Below are positions 15,792-24,756 of a stretch of 64,000 bases of DNA, one piece after another. Source of the stretch: Isoptericola halalbus (GTDB lineage Bacteria; Actinomycetota; Actinomycetes; Actinomycetales; Cellulomonadaceae); contig VJZX01000003.1 in NCBI GenBank assembly GCA_009663185.1, positions 1-64,000 on the forward strand, read 5' to 3'. The position numbers and the translations under genes were made by a program. Numbering within the stretch: the first letter of the stretch is position 1; every line of letters starts with the position of its first letter. Under the pieces are notes generated by a model. The model did no database searches. It was not told where the DNA came from and saw only the letters and a program-made list of their open reading frames with translations.

Positions 15792-17228
15792 TCAGAACAT
15801 CTTGTCGAAGGTGTCGACGTAGCTGACGATGTTCCCCGGCGTCTGGGCCAACGCGATGTACGGACCGTCGGACACCGGGGTCGGAGCGCCGACCACCGCG
15901 TTGACCTGGTCCCAGCCGGAGCCGCCGTTCACCGCGTTGTAGAAGCCGTCGCCCGCCTTGTACATGTCGCCCGCGAAGTTCGCCAGGCTCATGGTGACCG
16001 CTGCGGCGGCTCCAGTTCCTGCCGACTCGAAGATCATCGGCATCCGCAGGAGCTCTGCCGAGTCGCCGAACGGGCTCTTCAGCGGGAAGACGAACGCCTC
16101 CTTGGCCGACTGAGTGAGCCCCTGCATGAAGGAGAGGTTGCCGGCCTTGCGCAGCTCGAACAGCTCCTGAGCCGCGTCGGAGCGGACGAACGGTGATTTG
16201 AGGAGGGTCTTCATGCTCAGCAGGTTGTCGGCGTTGCGAACGACGGAGCTTGCCTCCGTGATGGCCGCGAGCCCCTCGTCCGCATTCCGGCCCAGCGCGT
16301 TGGTCACCAGCGCGAAGTCGTCGACGTTGTCGGCCGCGTTCGCGGCGTTGACGATCATGCGGGACTTCGCGACCTTGGCCAGCGTGCCCGCCAGCTTCCC
16401 GCCGAAGAGCCCGAGAATCCCGAGCCCGACGCCCAGGAGCAGGCCACCCCAGCCGATCTCACCCTTGGCGAACTTCACGATCGTCTCGACGATGCTCAGG
16501 ATCGCGCCGATGGCGGCCAGGACGAGGAGGATCTGGCCCAGGATCGGCACCCAGCTCAGGAAGATCGCCAGGATCCCGGCGACGTCGCAGATGATCTTGA
16601 ACACCTTGTAGATCGAGCTCGCGATGTCCTTGATCTTGTCCCAGGTGCCGTCCTCGAGCCCGTTGACCTTGTCGCCGGTCACGACCTCGTCGATCTTGGA
16701 CCTCGCAGTGCTCGCGGCGCTGTTCTTGTCGCTCTTGGCATCGTCCCATCGGCCCTGCCAGTAGGCGAGACTGGACTCGAGGCCGTCCACCCTGTTGTTC
16801 GCCGCCGTCAGGTCGCCGTTGGCGCTCGAGACGTCACCGGCTGACGCGTCGCTGGGCAGGGCGTCCACCTCGCTCTGGGCGTTGTACGCCGTCGTGCGCG
16901 CCGAGGCGAGGTCGCCTTCCAGCTCCGCGATCCGCGTCGCCGCTGTCTCGGACTGGCTGATGGCGTTGTCGAGCGGGGTGGCGTACTCCACCAGGGCGTC
17001 ACCGGCATACCGGTAGCGCTCCATCGCCTTGCTGATGTCTTCGCTCACCTCGCCGGCCAGCGCACGGGTCTTCTCCATCGCGAGCGACTTGGAGTCGATC
17101 TCGTTCGTGATGTTGTCGAGCGTCCGCGAGGCACGTTCGATCGCGTCGGCGATCTGCTGGTACTTCTCGCCCTTGCTCCGGACGACGTCCGGCTCACCGT
17201 CCAGCTTCTCCCACTGCCGGTCAGACAC
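15792..17228 (-). CDS. Large helical T7SS effector-like protein, module B
   Basis: A 478-residue paralogue of the module A protein (10634-11947). Residues 1-190 are long helices (YQQIADAIERASRTLDNIT; ELEGDLASARTTAYNAQSE). Residues 210-300 are a membrane region with SWVPILGQILLVLAAIGAIL and GGLLLGVGLGILGLFGGKLAG, in the same order as the matching segments of the paralogue. The last 170 residues differ from the paralogue and may be the variable domain; no toxin motif is seen. It overlaps the end of the small partner gene 17221-17547 by 8 nt. The plan (helical N-domain, membrane hairpin, variable C-domain, small W-protein partner) is like LXG-type substrates of EssC systems; assignment to that family is an inference. 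Confidence 0.62.
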   Translation of the reverse strand: MSDRQWEKLDGEPDVVRSKGEKYQQIADAIERASRTLDNITNEIDSKSLAMEKTRALAGEVSEDISKAMERYRYAGDALVEYATPLDNAISQSETAATRIAELEGDLASARTTAYNAQSEVDALPSDASAGDVSSANGDLTAANNRVDGLESSLAYWQGRWDDAKSDKNSAASTARSKIDEVVTGDKVNGLEDGTWDKIKDIASSIYKVFKIICDVAGILAIFLSWVPILGQILLVLAAIGAILSIVETIVKFAKGEIGWGGLLLGVGLGILGLFGGKLAGTLAKVAKSRMIVNAANAADNVDDFALVTNALGRNADEGLAAITEASSVVRNADNLLSMKTLLKSPFVRSDAAQELFELRKAGNLSFMQGLTQSAKEAFVFPLKSPFGDSAELLRMPMIFESAGTGAAAAVTMSLANFAGDMYKAGDGFYNAVNGGSGWDQVNAVVGAPTPVSDGPYIALAQTPGNIVSYVDTFDKMF

Positions 17229-17547
17229 TGGTGGCCCCCTTGTACTCCGTGGCGTCCGACGCCTTCTGCTCGAGCGCCTTGGCCAGCTCCGTGTCGACCT
17301 CGGTGAACGTGTCGACGATCTGCTGGATGATGCCCTGCAGCTTCACGACGTTCTCGGTCATCTCCCCGCGCTTGACGCGCCACTTGTCGGCGAAGTCCTG
17401 GACCTTGTCGCGAAGGTCGTCGTGACCCGTGGCGTCCGCCGCGTCCTCGGAGTTGTCGTCAGCGTTCTCGAACTCGTCCTTGATCTCCTTGAGATCCTCG
17501 GCCAGAGTCCTCAGGTCGTCCATGTTGATGGAGAGGTCGTAGCTCAC
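17221..17547 (-). CDS. Small WXG100-like partner protein, module B
   Basis: A 108-residue, acidic, two-helix protein. The central motif DFADKWRVKRGEM (Trp56) parallels SFANDWKNRRAKM of the module A partner, and the remaining length is helical (VVKLQGIIQQIVDTFTEVD). It probably pairs with the 15792-17228 protein for secretion. The start is GTG at 17547; an in-frame ATG lies at 17523, but the GTG keeps the natural N-terminal helix. It is transcribed from palindrome promoter 3 (17602-17648), which ties it to both WXG100 copies. Confidence 0.7.
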   Translation of the reverse strand: MSYDLSINMDDLRTLAEDLKEIKDEFENADDNSEDAADATGHDDLRDKVQDFADKWRVKRGEMTENVVKLQGIIQQIVDTFTEVDTELAKALEQKASDATEYKGATSV

Positions 17548-17601
17548 CCTGGTTCGCCCCCTGCTTTCCCTTCAGGCCCACGTGGTCCTGGAACTGCGAG
17601 C

Positions 17602-17648
17602 ACCGTACCGGCCGGCCTGCGCCGATGACCATGGGGAGTCCTCCCCAT
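17602..17648 (-). promoter_or_regulatory. Palindrome promoter 3, upstream of module B
   Basis: On the minus strand ATGGGGA-N4-TCCCCAT (17648-17631, perfect) is followed after 23 bp by TACGGT (17607-17602) and 54 nt later by the partner start. Palindrome, spacing and leader length match promoters 1 and 2 although most other bases differ, which argues that the palindrome is kept by selection. It also lies right after the essC stop and could fold as a short hairpin. Confidence 0.58.
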
Positions 17649-17671
17649 GCCACGACGCCGCCGACCGCCCG

Positions 17672-20600
17672 TCAGCCATCGGCCCCGAGCACCAGCGGCA
17701 GCTGCACGCGCGCGTTCTTGCCCCGCGCCACCCACGCGCCGCGGCCGACCGGGAACTCGCCCTTGGCCGAGCGCGGCAGCGACGTCTTGAGGATCGTGTC
17801 GCCGTCGAGGTTCTCGGGCTGCAGGAGCAGGCCGCGCCGGCCGTTCTTGACCTCGGACAGCAGCGGCCACGTGGAGGTCCACGCGGCGGTCTCCGCCTCC
17901 GCCACGAGCAGGTGGTCGCTGCCCCGGATCGCCTTGGTGAGGTCCTGGATCGCCTTGTCGGCGGGAGACTGGAGGTACTCGTTGATGCCCTCGATCACGA
18001 CGACGATGCCGGGCTCGGTGTCCTCGTCCTGCACCGCGGCGAGCAGGTCCTTGGCCAGGGCCACGACCTTGTCGACACCGCTGGCCGTCTCTTCCCACGG
18101 CAGCGCGCCGGCGATGGCCGAGCGGCCCTGGGCGAACAGGTAGCAGCGCGCGGCGGGGTTCGCCCGCTGGACCGCCGTGGTGATCGCCACGAGCGCGTTG
18201 CTGCGACCCGACCCGGGGGGGCCGGCGACCACCATCGTCCCGGTGGGGTCGAAGCCGAGCGGCGCCAGCGAGATGCTGTCCAGCCCGATCACCGGCTGCC
18301 CGTCCACGTGGTCCGGCAGCTCGGAGGCGCGGTACTCGGCCGGGAGCACACGGGCCGCCGGCGCGGGCCGCACGCCGGCCGCCCGCATGGAGGCGCCCAG
18401 CTTCTCGGTGGCCGCCGCCTGCGCGGAGACGGACGTCGTCCCGCCGATGACCGCCACCTGGACCTCGAGCCCGTCGAGCAGCGCCCGGCCCGCGGGCGAC
18501 TCCGCGGTGATGACGTCGCGCGGCGCGTTGAACGCCAGATACCCGTCGTCGGTCATCCGCAGCAGGAGGTTGCGCTGGACCATCGAGCGCACGTAGGTGG
18601 GCACCGCACCCGACCGGTCGGCCGTGAACACGACGTGCATCCCGAGGCCGCGACCGTCGTTGAGGATGTCGCGGAACGCCTCGAACCACTCGGCGCGGCC
18701 GGCTCCGACCTCGAAGTCGTCTCGGAAGCCGGGGAAGCCATCGACGAGCAGGAGGATGCGCGGGGTGTCCATCCGCCCGGTGAGCTGACGGTACTCGGTC
18801 ACGCTCGACGCCGAGACCGCGGCGAACTCCTCGCCGCGCCGGTTCAGCTCGGTACGCAGCATCCGCATGAGGCTGACGACCCGCTCGACGTCGTCCCCGC
18901 GCGCGATCGTGCCGACGTGCGGCAGCGCCTGCAGCATGCGCAGCGCGCCCGCGGCGAAGTCGAGCCCGTACACGTGGACCGGGCCGCCGCGCGGCGTGAT
19001 GCCCGCGGCCGCGGCGATCGAGCGCAGCGCCGTGCTCTTGCCCGCGCCCCCCGTGCCGTACACGCCGAGGTGGCCGTCTTGGTCCGGCATGAAGTACACG
19101 GGTCGCTGCGCCTGCTGCTCGGGGACGTCCGCGACGCCCACGAGCAGCTCGGTGTCGGTGCGCTGGTGCAGACGCGTGAGGTCGTAGACGTCGGCCAGCG
19201 AGTCGAGCCAGGGACGCCGCGGGGCGGGCAGGCCGCCCAGGCCGAAGGCCTCGGTGACACGTGCGACGAGCCGCTGCTGGTCGTTCGGGCCGAGATCGAC
19301 GTCCTCGTCACGACCGGACTCGACGACGGGCTCCTCCCAGCGCTCCTCGCGCCCGAAGTGCAGGCCCGCGACCTCGATCGCGGTGCGCTCCGGCGCGCGC
19401 GTGCTCCAGCCGCCGGCGTACGCAGACTGGAAGGCCTGGACACGGCCCGGCCCGGTCTTCACGACGCCGCGGCCCGGGATGCCCGGGTCGATGTGGGCGG
19501 CGTCCTTGATGTCGACGACGTCGCTCGAGTCGGACTCGTCGGCCATGCGCAGCGCGACACGCATGTTCGTGTTGGCCCGCAGGTTGTCCTTGATGACGCC
19601 CGCGGGACGCTGGGTCGCCATGATGAGGTGGATGCCGAGCGAGCGGCCGCGCTGGGCCACGTCGACGACGCCGTCGACGAACTCGGGCACGTCGCCGACC
19701 AGCGCCGCGAACTCGTCGATGACGATGACGAGCGCGGGCGGCGTCTCAGGGTCGCCGCGCTTCTCGAGCTCGAGCAGGTCCTTGGCCTTCTTGCGGTTGA
19801 ACAGGTGCTCGCGGTGGTGCAGCTCGGCCCGCAGGCTGGTGAGCGCGCGCAGCACGAGGTGCGGCGACAGGTCGGTGACGAGACCGACGCAGTGCGGCAG
19901 GTTGACGCAGTCGGCGAACGCCGAGCCGCCCTTGTAGTCGACGAACAGGAACGTGACCCGGTCGGGGCTGTACTCCGCCGCCATGCCGAGCACCCACGCC
20001 TGGAGGAACTCCGACTTGCCCGCACCCGTGGTGCCGCCCACGAGCGCGTGGGGCCCCTGCGTGCGCAGGTCGAGGTGCTGGGGGTCGACGCCGGCCGAGC
20101 CGACGATGGCGCGCAGGCCGCCGGCGCGCTTGCGCGGCCGGGGTGTCACCCGGTCGTACACCGACTGGTTCTGCCGCCACCGCTCGAGCACCGCACGCGG
20201 ATCCTCGAACAGGTCGTGCCCGAGCAGCGCCGGAACGGAGATCGAGCGAGGCAGGTCGCTCGCGTCCTCGACGATCGCTCCGGCGTCGTACACCGGCGCG
20301 AGGCGGCGGCCGTACTCGAGCGCGGTCGGCGCGTCGACCTCCTCGAGCACGACGTCGTCGACCCACCGGCCCAGGCGGACCATGCCGACCCGCGGACCCT
20401 GCTCACCGAGGTCCACGAACGTCCGGCACGCGGCGGGCAGCCCCGCGGTGTCCGCGGCGATCCACAGCGGGTACACACCGGCGTCCGGGCCCTGCTCGGC
20501 GAGCTGGACGAGGCGTGCCCGGTCGACGTCGATGTCGTCGGAGATGACCACGACGACGGCCGGCACGGGCGACTTGGTGCCGGCCTCCTGGCTCATGCTC

Positions 20601-22147
20601 CCGACGTCGGCGCCCCGCTCGAGCGCGGCGTCGTCCTGGTCGATCGCGCCGCGGCGGCGCGCGCCCCCACGCTGCGCACGCAGGCGCATGGTCACGAGCT
20701 CCTCGAGCTCGGCCACGAGGCGGGCGGCGCCGCTCGCCGAGTCGGCGAGGTGGTGGCCCTCGATCGGGCTGTGCGCCGACGAGGTGTGCGGGATCCACGT
20801 GAGCCACTGCAGGTGGGGTGTCCACACCGGGCTCACCATGCCCGCCACGACGAGCTCGGACGGCGCGTGCAGCCCCGTGAGCTGCAGCAGCGCGGCGTTG
20901 AGGCTCCCGATCACCTTGGTGGGCGGGCCGGCGAAGCCGAGCGCGCCGGCGTCGTACAGGTTCTCGACCACGGGCACGCCCGAGACGTCCTTGTGCCGCT
21001 CGACCACGTCGTCGAGCCGCTCCTGGTACTCCTTGATGAGCGCACCCTTGCCGCCCGTCTTGACCGAGTTGCGCGACGGCATGGTGCCGACGCCGAAGCG
21101 CACGTTGAGGAAGCTCCAGTGCTCGGGACGCCGCGTCCACAGCAGCGGCCCGTGCCGCATGGCCTCGATGAACACGTGCTGCGTCGCGGGCGCCTCGCGC
21201 AGCCGCACCGACCGCTCGGTCTCCTCCTCGCCGCCGAGCGCGTCGCGCAGGCCGTCGAGCCGCTCCTCGAAGCGCGCGATGTCGCGCTCCTTGCGCTTGC
21301 GCTCCTGGCGGCCGCGCGTGACGTGGTTGCCGAGCATCATCATGGGCGCGAGGAAGACGAACATCAGCGCCATGACCCGGCCCGTCGCGAAGTACATGCC
21401 GCCGCCCATGAGGATCGGCGCGAGCAGCAGCAGATAGGGAAAGTCCTTGGGCTCGGTCTCCTGCGGGACCTCGGGCGACTCGAACTCGGAGCCCTTGTAC
21501 CGTGGCTCGACTCGCGGGGAGCGCGTGAACGGCACCGGTCCGGCCTTGGGAGCGACGCCCGTCAGCGTGGTGGGCCGGCGGCGCTCGACCGTCATCGTCG
21601 TCTCACCGACGACGACCATCTGCCGGCCCTCGATGCGCAGGCGCTGCACGTGCGCGCCGTCGACCAGCACCCCGTTGGCCGAGCCGAGGTCGACGACCTC
21701 GACGACGTCGCCCACGTCGATGCGCAGGTGCTGCTTGGACACGAGCGGGTCGCTCAGGACGACGTCGCAGGACTGCGAGCGCCCCACGACCCAGCTGCCC
21801 TCGGCGAGGTCGATCGTGTGCCCGCCGTCGAAGTGCAGCGTCGCCCGGACGTCGCGCGAACCCGGGTAGTCGAAGCCCGGCCGGTCGAGGTCGACGACGG
21901 CGACCTCGGCACCCGAGCCGATCCACGCCTCTCCGAGTGCGGCGTCGGCGGGCAGGCGCACGGGCCGCTCCTGGCCGGGAAGCCGGGCCTCGAGCGTGCG
22001 ACGGCGCGCGCCGTCGCCCCCGGGTGTGCGCGGGTCGACGCGCGCGACTGTCGACGCGACCTCGCCGATCGTCGCGCCCGCGTCCGCCGTGATGACGACG
22101 TCGTCCTGCGTGGTGTCGGGGCGCCGCAGCGTCACCTTGACGCGCAT
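17672..22147 (-). CDS. essC: EssC/EccC-like type VII secretion ATPase with FHA domain
   Basis: A 1491-residue FtsK/SpoIIIE-type motor that binds and exports WXG100/LXG substrates. Residues 1-95 look like a beta-grasp (ubiquitin/YukD-like) fold (VKVTLRRPDTTQDDVVIT; PADAALGEAWIGSGAEVAVV). An FHA domain follows (VVGRSQSCDVVLSD, SKQHLRI, GSANGVLVDG; about 115-195), then two membrane helices (about 235-275) and three ATPase domains. P-loops are GGTTGAGKSEF (about 709), GTGGAGKSTAL (about 1035) and GPPGSGRSNAL (about 1313); the third has Arg instead of Lys. Walker B of the first is VIVIDEFAAL. FHA plus fused membrane helices mark the EssC (T7SSb) type rather than split EccCa/Cb. It is the last gene of the signalling operon; RBS AAGGAGA precedes the ATG at 22147. 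Confidence 0.9.
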   Translation of the reverse strand: MRVKVTLRRPDTTQDDVVITADAGATIGEVASTVARVDPRTPGGDGARRRTLEARLPGQERPVRLPADAALGEAWIGSGAEVAVVDLDRPGFDYPGSRDVRATLHFDGGHTIDLAEGSWVVGRSQSCDVVLSDPLVSKQHLRIDVGDVVEVVDLGSANGVLVDGAHVQRLRIEGRQMVVVGETTMTVERRRPTTLTGVAPKAGPVPFTRSPRVEPRYKGSEFESPEVPQETEPKDFPYLLLLAPILMGGGMYFATGRVMALMFVFLAPMMMLGNHVTRGRQERKRKERDIARFEERLDGLRDALGGEEETERSVRLREAPATQHVFIEAMRHGPLLWTRRPEHWSFLNVRFGVGTMPSRNSVKTGGKGALIKEYQERLDDVVERHKDVSGVPVVENLYDAGALGFAGPPTKVIGSLNAALLQLTGLHAPSELVVAGMVSPVWTPHLQWLTWIPHTSSAHSPIEGHHLADSASGAARLVAELEELVTMRLRAQRGGARRRGAIDQDDAALERGADVGSMSQEAGTKSPVPAVVVVISDDIDVDRARLVQLAEQGPDAGVYPLWIAADTAGLPAACRTFVDLGEQGPRVGMVRLGRWVDDVVLEEVDAPTALEYGRRLAPVYDAGAIVEDASDLPRSISVPALLGHDLFEDPRAVLERWRQNQSVYDRVTPRPRKRAGGLRAIVGSAGVDPQHLDLRTQGPHALVGGTTGAGKSEFLQAWVLGMAAEYSPDRVTFLFVDYKGGSAFADCVNLPHCVGLVTDLSPHLVLRALTSLRAELHHREHLFNRKKAKDLLELEKRGDPETPPALVIVIDEFAALVGDVPEFVDGVVDVAQRGRSLGIHLIMATQRPAGVIKDNLRANTNMRVALRMADESDSSDVVDIKDAAHIDPGIPGRGVVKTGPGRVQAFQSAYAGGWSTRAPERTAIEVAGLHFGREERWEEPVVESGRDEDVDLGPNDQQRLVARVTEAFGLGGLPAPRRPWLDSLADVYDLTRLHQRTDTELLVGVADVPEQQAQRPVYFMPDQDGHLGVYGTGGAGKSTALRSIAAAAGITPRGGPVHVYGLDFAAGALRMLQALPHVGTIARGDDVERVVSLMRMLRTELNRRGEEFAAVSASSVTEYRQLTGRMDTPRILLLVDGFPGFRDDFEVGAGRAEWFEAFRDILNDGRGLGMHVVFTADRSGAVPTYVRSMVQRNLLLRMTDDGYLAFNAPRDVITAESPAGRALLDGLEVQVAVIGGTTSVSAQAAATEKLGASMRAAGVRPAPAARVLPAEYRASELPDHVDGQPVIGLDSISLAPLGFDPTGTMVVAGPPGSGRSNALVAITTAVQRANPAARCYLFAQGRSAIAGALPWEETASGVDKVVALAKDLLAAVQDEDTEPGIVVVIEGINEYLQSPADKAIQDLTKAIRGSDHLLVAEAETAAWTSTWPLLSEVKNGRRGLLLQPENLDGDTILKTSLPRSAKGEFPVGRGAWVARGKNARVQLPLVLGADG

Positions 22148-22192
22148 CTGTCTCCTTCGGTCGTTCTTCGGGTCTCCACGGGGCGGTCGGCC

Positions 22193-22453
22193 TCAGCGCC
22201 GGCTGACCAGCCCGAGGAGGGCGGCCGCTGCGGCGCCGAGCGCGGCGGCGAGGCCGACGATCCGCCAGGTGGTCGGGTCGGTGAGGGTGCGGCCGAGGCC
22301 GCGCCACGGGTCGAGCGGGTCGCCGGTGCCCACGCCGTCGCGCAGCAGACCGACGGTCACCACGACGATGAACGCGATCGCTCCCGCGCCGAGGGCGACG
22401 ACGAACACCAGCTGGCCGAGGGTGGGTGGCTTGCGCACCGGTTCCGGGCTCAC
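22193..22453 (-). CDS. Small two-helix membrane protein before essC
   Basis: An 86-residue protein. Two membrane helices (LVFVVALGAGAIAFIVVVTVG; VGLAAALGAAAAALLGLV) are joined by an acidic-polar loop (RDGVGTGDPLDPWRGLGRTL). The GTG start at 22453 overlaps the stop of the FHA-helix-turn-helix gene by 4 nt (GTGA), and essC starts 45 nt downstream. Its size and place invite comparison with small membrane parts of T7SS, but I see no family match. Confidence 0.6.
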   Translation of the reverse strand: MSPEPVRKPPTLGQLVFVVALGAGAIAFIVVVTVGLLRDGVGTGDPLDPWRGLGRTLTDPTTWRIVGLAAALGAAAAALLGLVSRR

Positions 22454-23151
22454 TCGGACTCCTCGGCGGTCAGGTCCAGCAGGGGCAGGTCAGCCGCGGT
22501 GACGAGGCGCGACGCGACGGCGTACTCGACCAGGCGCGCGCGCCGGTTGGTCGCCAGGCCGCCGCTACCGCCGCGCAGGCCCTTGACGCCGACGCGGTCG
22601 AGCTTGTCGCAGACGTTGTCGAGCTTGCGGTTGAAGCGCGTCATCGTCCAGCCGAGCCGGGCCGCGGCCTCGGACGACGACGGGATCTCCGACAGGCCCG
22701 TGCCGTCGCGCCGGAGCATGGGCTCGCACAGCGCCACGATGAGCTGGCGCTGGCTCGTGGTGAACGGGATCATGCCGATCGTCGTCGCGCCACCCTCGGG
22801 CTCCTCCGAGCGGATCTCGGCGTACGGGGCCGGTGTGAGGCTCGCCAGCAGCTCGTACGTCGTCGGGCCGGCGGTGAACACGATCGACGTCGAGGGGAAC
22901 ACCAGCGGGAGCGACGTGCCCGGCGACAGCCACGACTGGACGCCACCCGCCGCGTCGCAGACGGTCGCCGAGAGCCGCGCGCCCACGTTCGCGAGCCACC
23001 ACAGCCCCGCGTCCTGCGAGATGCGCAGGAACCGCCGGTGCAGGTACGGGTTGTCGTCGAGCGCGAGGTCGCCCTCGCGCCCGATCTCGAAGCCTGCCTC
23101 GGGGTCGGGCCGGAACCACTCCCCCGCGAACTCGACCGCCAGCTCGCTCAC
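22450..23151 (-). CDS. FHA-like protein with C-terminal helix-turn-helix region
   Basis: A 233-residue protein. The N-terminal half resembles an FHA domain (FEIGREGDLALDDNPYLHRR, then FLRISQDAGLWWLANVG). The C-terminal half looks like a winged helix (SQRQLIVALCEPMLRRDG; SSSEAAARLGWTMTRFNRKL; RLVEYAVASRLVTAADLP). FHA plus DNA-binding domain recalls EmbR-type regulators controlled by Ser/Thr kinases. It overlaps the kinase gene by 4 nt (GTGA 23148-23151), so it is a natural kinase target and a candidate regulator of the palindrome promoters; the last step is inference. Confidence 0.72.
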   Translation of the reverse strand: MSELAVEFAGEWFRPDPEAGFEIGREGDLALDDNPYLHRRFLRISQDAGLWWLANVGARLSATVCDAAGGVQSWLSPGTSLPLVFPSTSIVFTAGPTTYELLASLTPAPYAEIRSEEPEGGATTIGMIPFTTSQRQLIVALCEPMLRRDGTGLSEIPSSSEAAARLGWTMTRFNRKLDNVCDKLDRVGVKGLRGGSGGLATNRRARLVEYAVASRLVTAADLPLLDLTAEESE

Positions 23152-24752
23152 GGGACGCACGCCCGCTTCGGCTCGAAGGACGGCGCGCCGCTGCGGTTGA
23201 TGACGACCTCGATGCACGTGCGGCCCGAGCCGTCCGCGTCCAAGGTCTTCGTGGGCTCGAGGATCTCCTGGTACCGCGACTCCTCCAGCGGGTCGGGGAC
23301 CTTCCACCCGTAGGTGTCGCCGTCCTCCTCCGCCGGGTTCTCCCAGGTGAACGTCACGGTGCCGTCCTTGTTGGCGACGCCCACGAGGTTCGTCACGGCC
23401 GGCACGATGCCGCCGAGGTTGTCGCTGGGAGGCCCGGGGTCGTCGACGTCGCTGCCCGCGGTCCGCTCCGGCTCGGCCGTTGGCGACGTCCCGCCGTCGG
23501 GCCACAGCACGACGGCGAGCGCCACGACCGCGGCGACCGCGAGCGCGACGACGCCGGCCACGAGCGCAGCGACGCCGCGCTTCGCGGGTGTGGGCTGGGG
23601 TCCCACGGGTGCGACATCCGGGCTCGCGGCGCTGTGCGTCCCGTGCGGCGCCGTCGGTGTCATCCCGCGGTGGACGGTGTCGCCGAGCCCGTCGTCGACG
23701 GCCGGGCCGGCGACGACGCCGACGGGCGCCCGGTCGGTCGCGGGCCGGGCCGTACCGCCGTCGCGCGGGGGCGCCGCTCGCGACGGTCCGCGCGGGTCGA
23801 CCGAGACGACCTCGCGCAGGCGCGTGCCGACGTCGTCCTCGTCCGCGGGCCCGCCCGCCGTGTCCTCCTGGACCTGTCCCTGCTCGTCGAGGAGGTCGAC
23901 CGGGGTGACCGCGAGGGCGAGCTCGGTCTGCACCTGCTGCAGCGCCCGGGCGAACGCGAGCGCCGTCGGGTAGCGGGACTCGGGGCTCTTGGCCATCCCC
24001 GTGGCGAGCACGCGCTCGAGAGACGCCGGGACGTCGTTGCGGCCGGTCGGCATCAGCGGCGTCGACTCGATGCGGGCCACGAGGGCCGCGCTCGAGTTGG
24101 ACCCACCCGGAACCTCGAACGGCGAGCGGGAGGCGAGCAGCGAGTACAGGGTCGCGGCGAGCGCCCACACGTCCGTGGCGATGCTCGTGCGCGGCGGCTC
24201 CGCGAACGACTCGGGCGGCGACCACGGGATCGACATGCCCTCGGCGCGGCCGGCGTCGTCGAGCGTCGACGAGATGCCGAAGTCGGTCAGCGCGGGGTGC
24301 CCGTACTCGGTCACGAGGATGTTCGCGGGCTTGATGTCGCGGTGCAGGATGCCGAGCCGGTGCGCGGTCTCGACCGCGCCCGCGACCTGGACGCCGATGC
24401 GCAGCACGTCGGGCACGCTCATGCGCTCCGCGCGGTAGCGCGCACCGAGGTTGGGCCGCGAGCAGTACTCCATCGCCAGGTACGGGCGCCCGTCGGCGGC
24501 GACGTCGGCCTCGTACATCGTCACGATGGTCGGGTGGTTCGACAGCGTGGCCATGAGGTCGGCCTCTGCGTCGAAGGCGGCGCGCTGCGTCTCGCCCGTC
24601 CACTCGTGCAGCAGGACCTTGACCGCGACCCGGCGGCGAGGTCGGCGCTGCCGGTAGAGGAAGACGTCGGAGAACCCGCCGGACCCGATGAGGGAGACGT
24701 ACTCGAACCCCTCGATCATCGGCGGCGGCGACGGCGGTCGCTTGCGGCTCAT
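23148..24752 (-). CDS. Membrane Ser/Thr protein kinase
   Basis: A 534-residue Hanks-type kinase. The glycine loop is LIGSGGFSDVFLY, the ATP lysine VAVKVLL, the catalytic loop ILHRDIKPANIL (about residue 137) and the metal site TDFGISS (about 160). A Pro/Ala-rich linker leads to one membrane helix (ALVAGVVALAVAAVVALAVV, about 405) and a short outer domain like a fibronectin type III module (NLVGVANKDGTVTFTWENPA), with two cysteines near the end. No PASTA repeats are present. It is encoded beside a PP2C phosphatase and several FHA proteins, so it probably phosphorylates them and parts of the secretion system. A pkb2-type kinase has the same neighbourhood in bifidobacteria. Confidence 0.92.
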   Translation of the reverse strand: MSRKRPPSPPPMIEGFEYVSLIGSGGFSDVFLYRQRRPRRRVAVKVLLHEWTGETQRAAFDAEADLMATLSNHPTIVTMYEADVAADGRPYLAMEYCSRPNLGARYRAERMSVPDVLRIGVQVAGAVETAHRLGILHRDIKPANILVTEYGHPALTDFGISSTLDDAGRAEGMSIPWSPPESFAEPPRTSIATDVWALAATLYSLLASRSPFEVPGGSNSSAALVARIESTPLMPTGRNDVPASLERVLATGMAKSPESRYPTALAFARALQQVQTELALAVTPVDLLDEQGQVQEDTAGGPADEDDVGTRLREVVSVDPRGPSRAAPPRDGGTARPATDRAPVGVVAGPAVDDGLGDTVHRGMTPTAPHGTHSAASPDVAPVGPQPTPAKRGVAALVAGVVALAVAAVVALAVVLWPDGGTSPTAEPERTAGSDVDDPGPPSDNLGGIVPAVTNLVGVANKDGTVTFTWENPAEEDGDTYGWKVPDPLEESRYQEILEPTKTLDADGSGRTCIEVVINRSGAPSFEPKRACVP

Positions 24753-24756
24753 CGAG

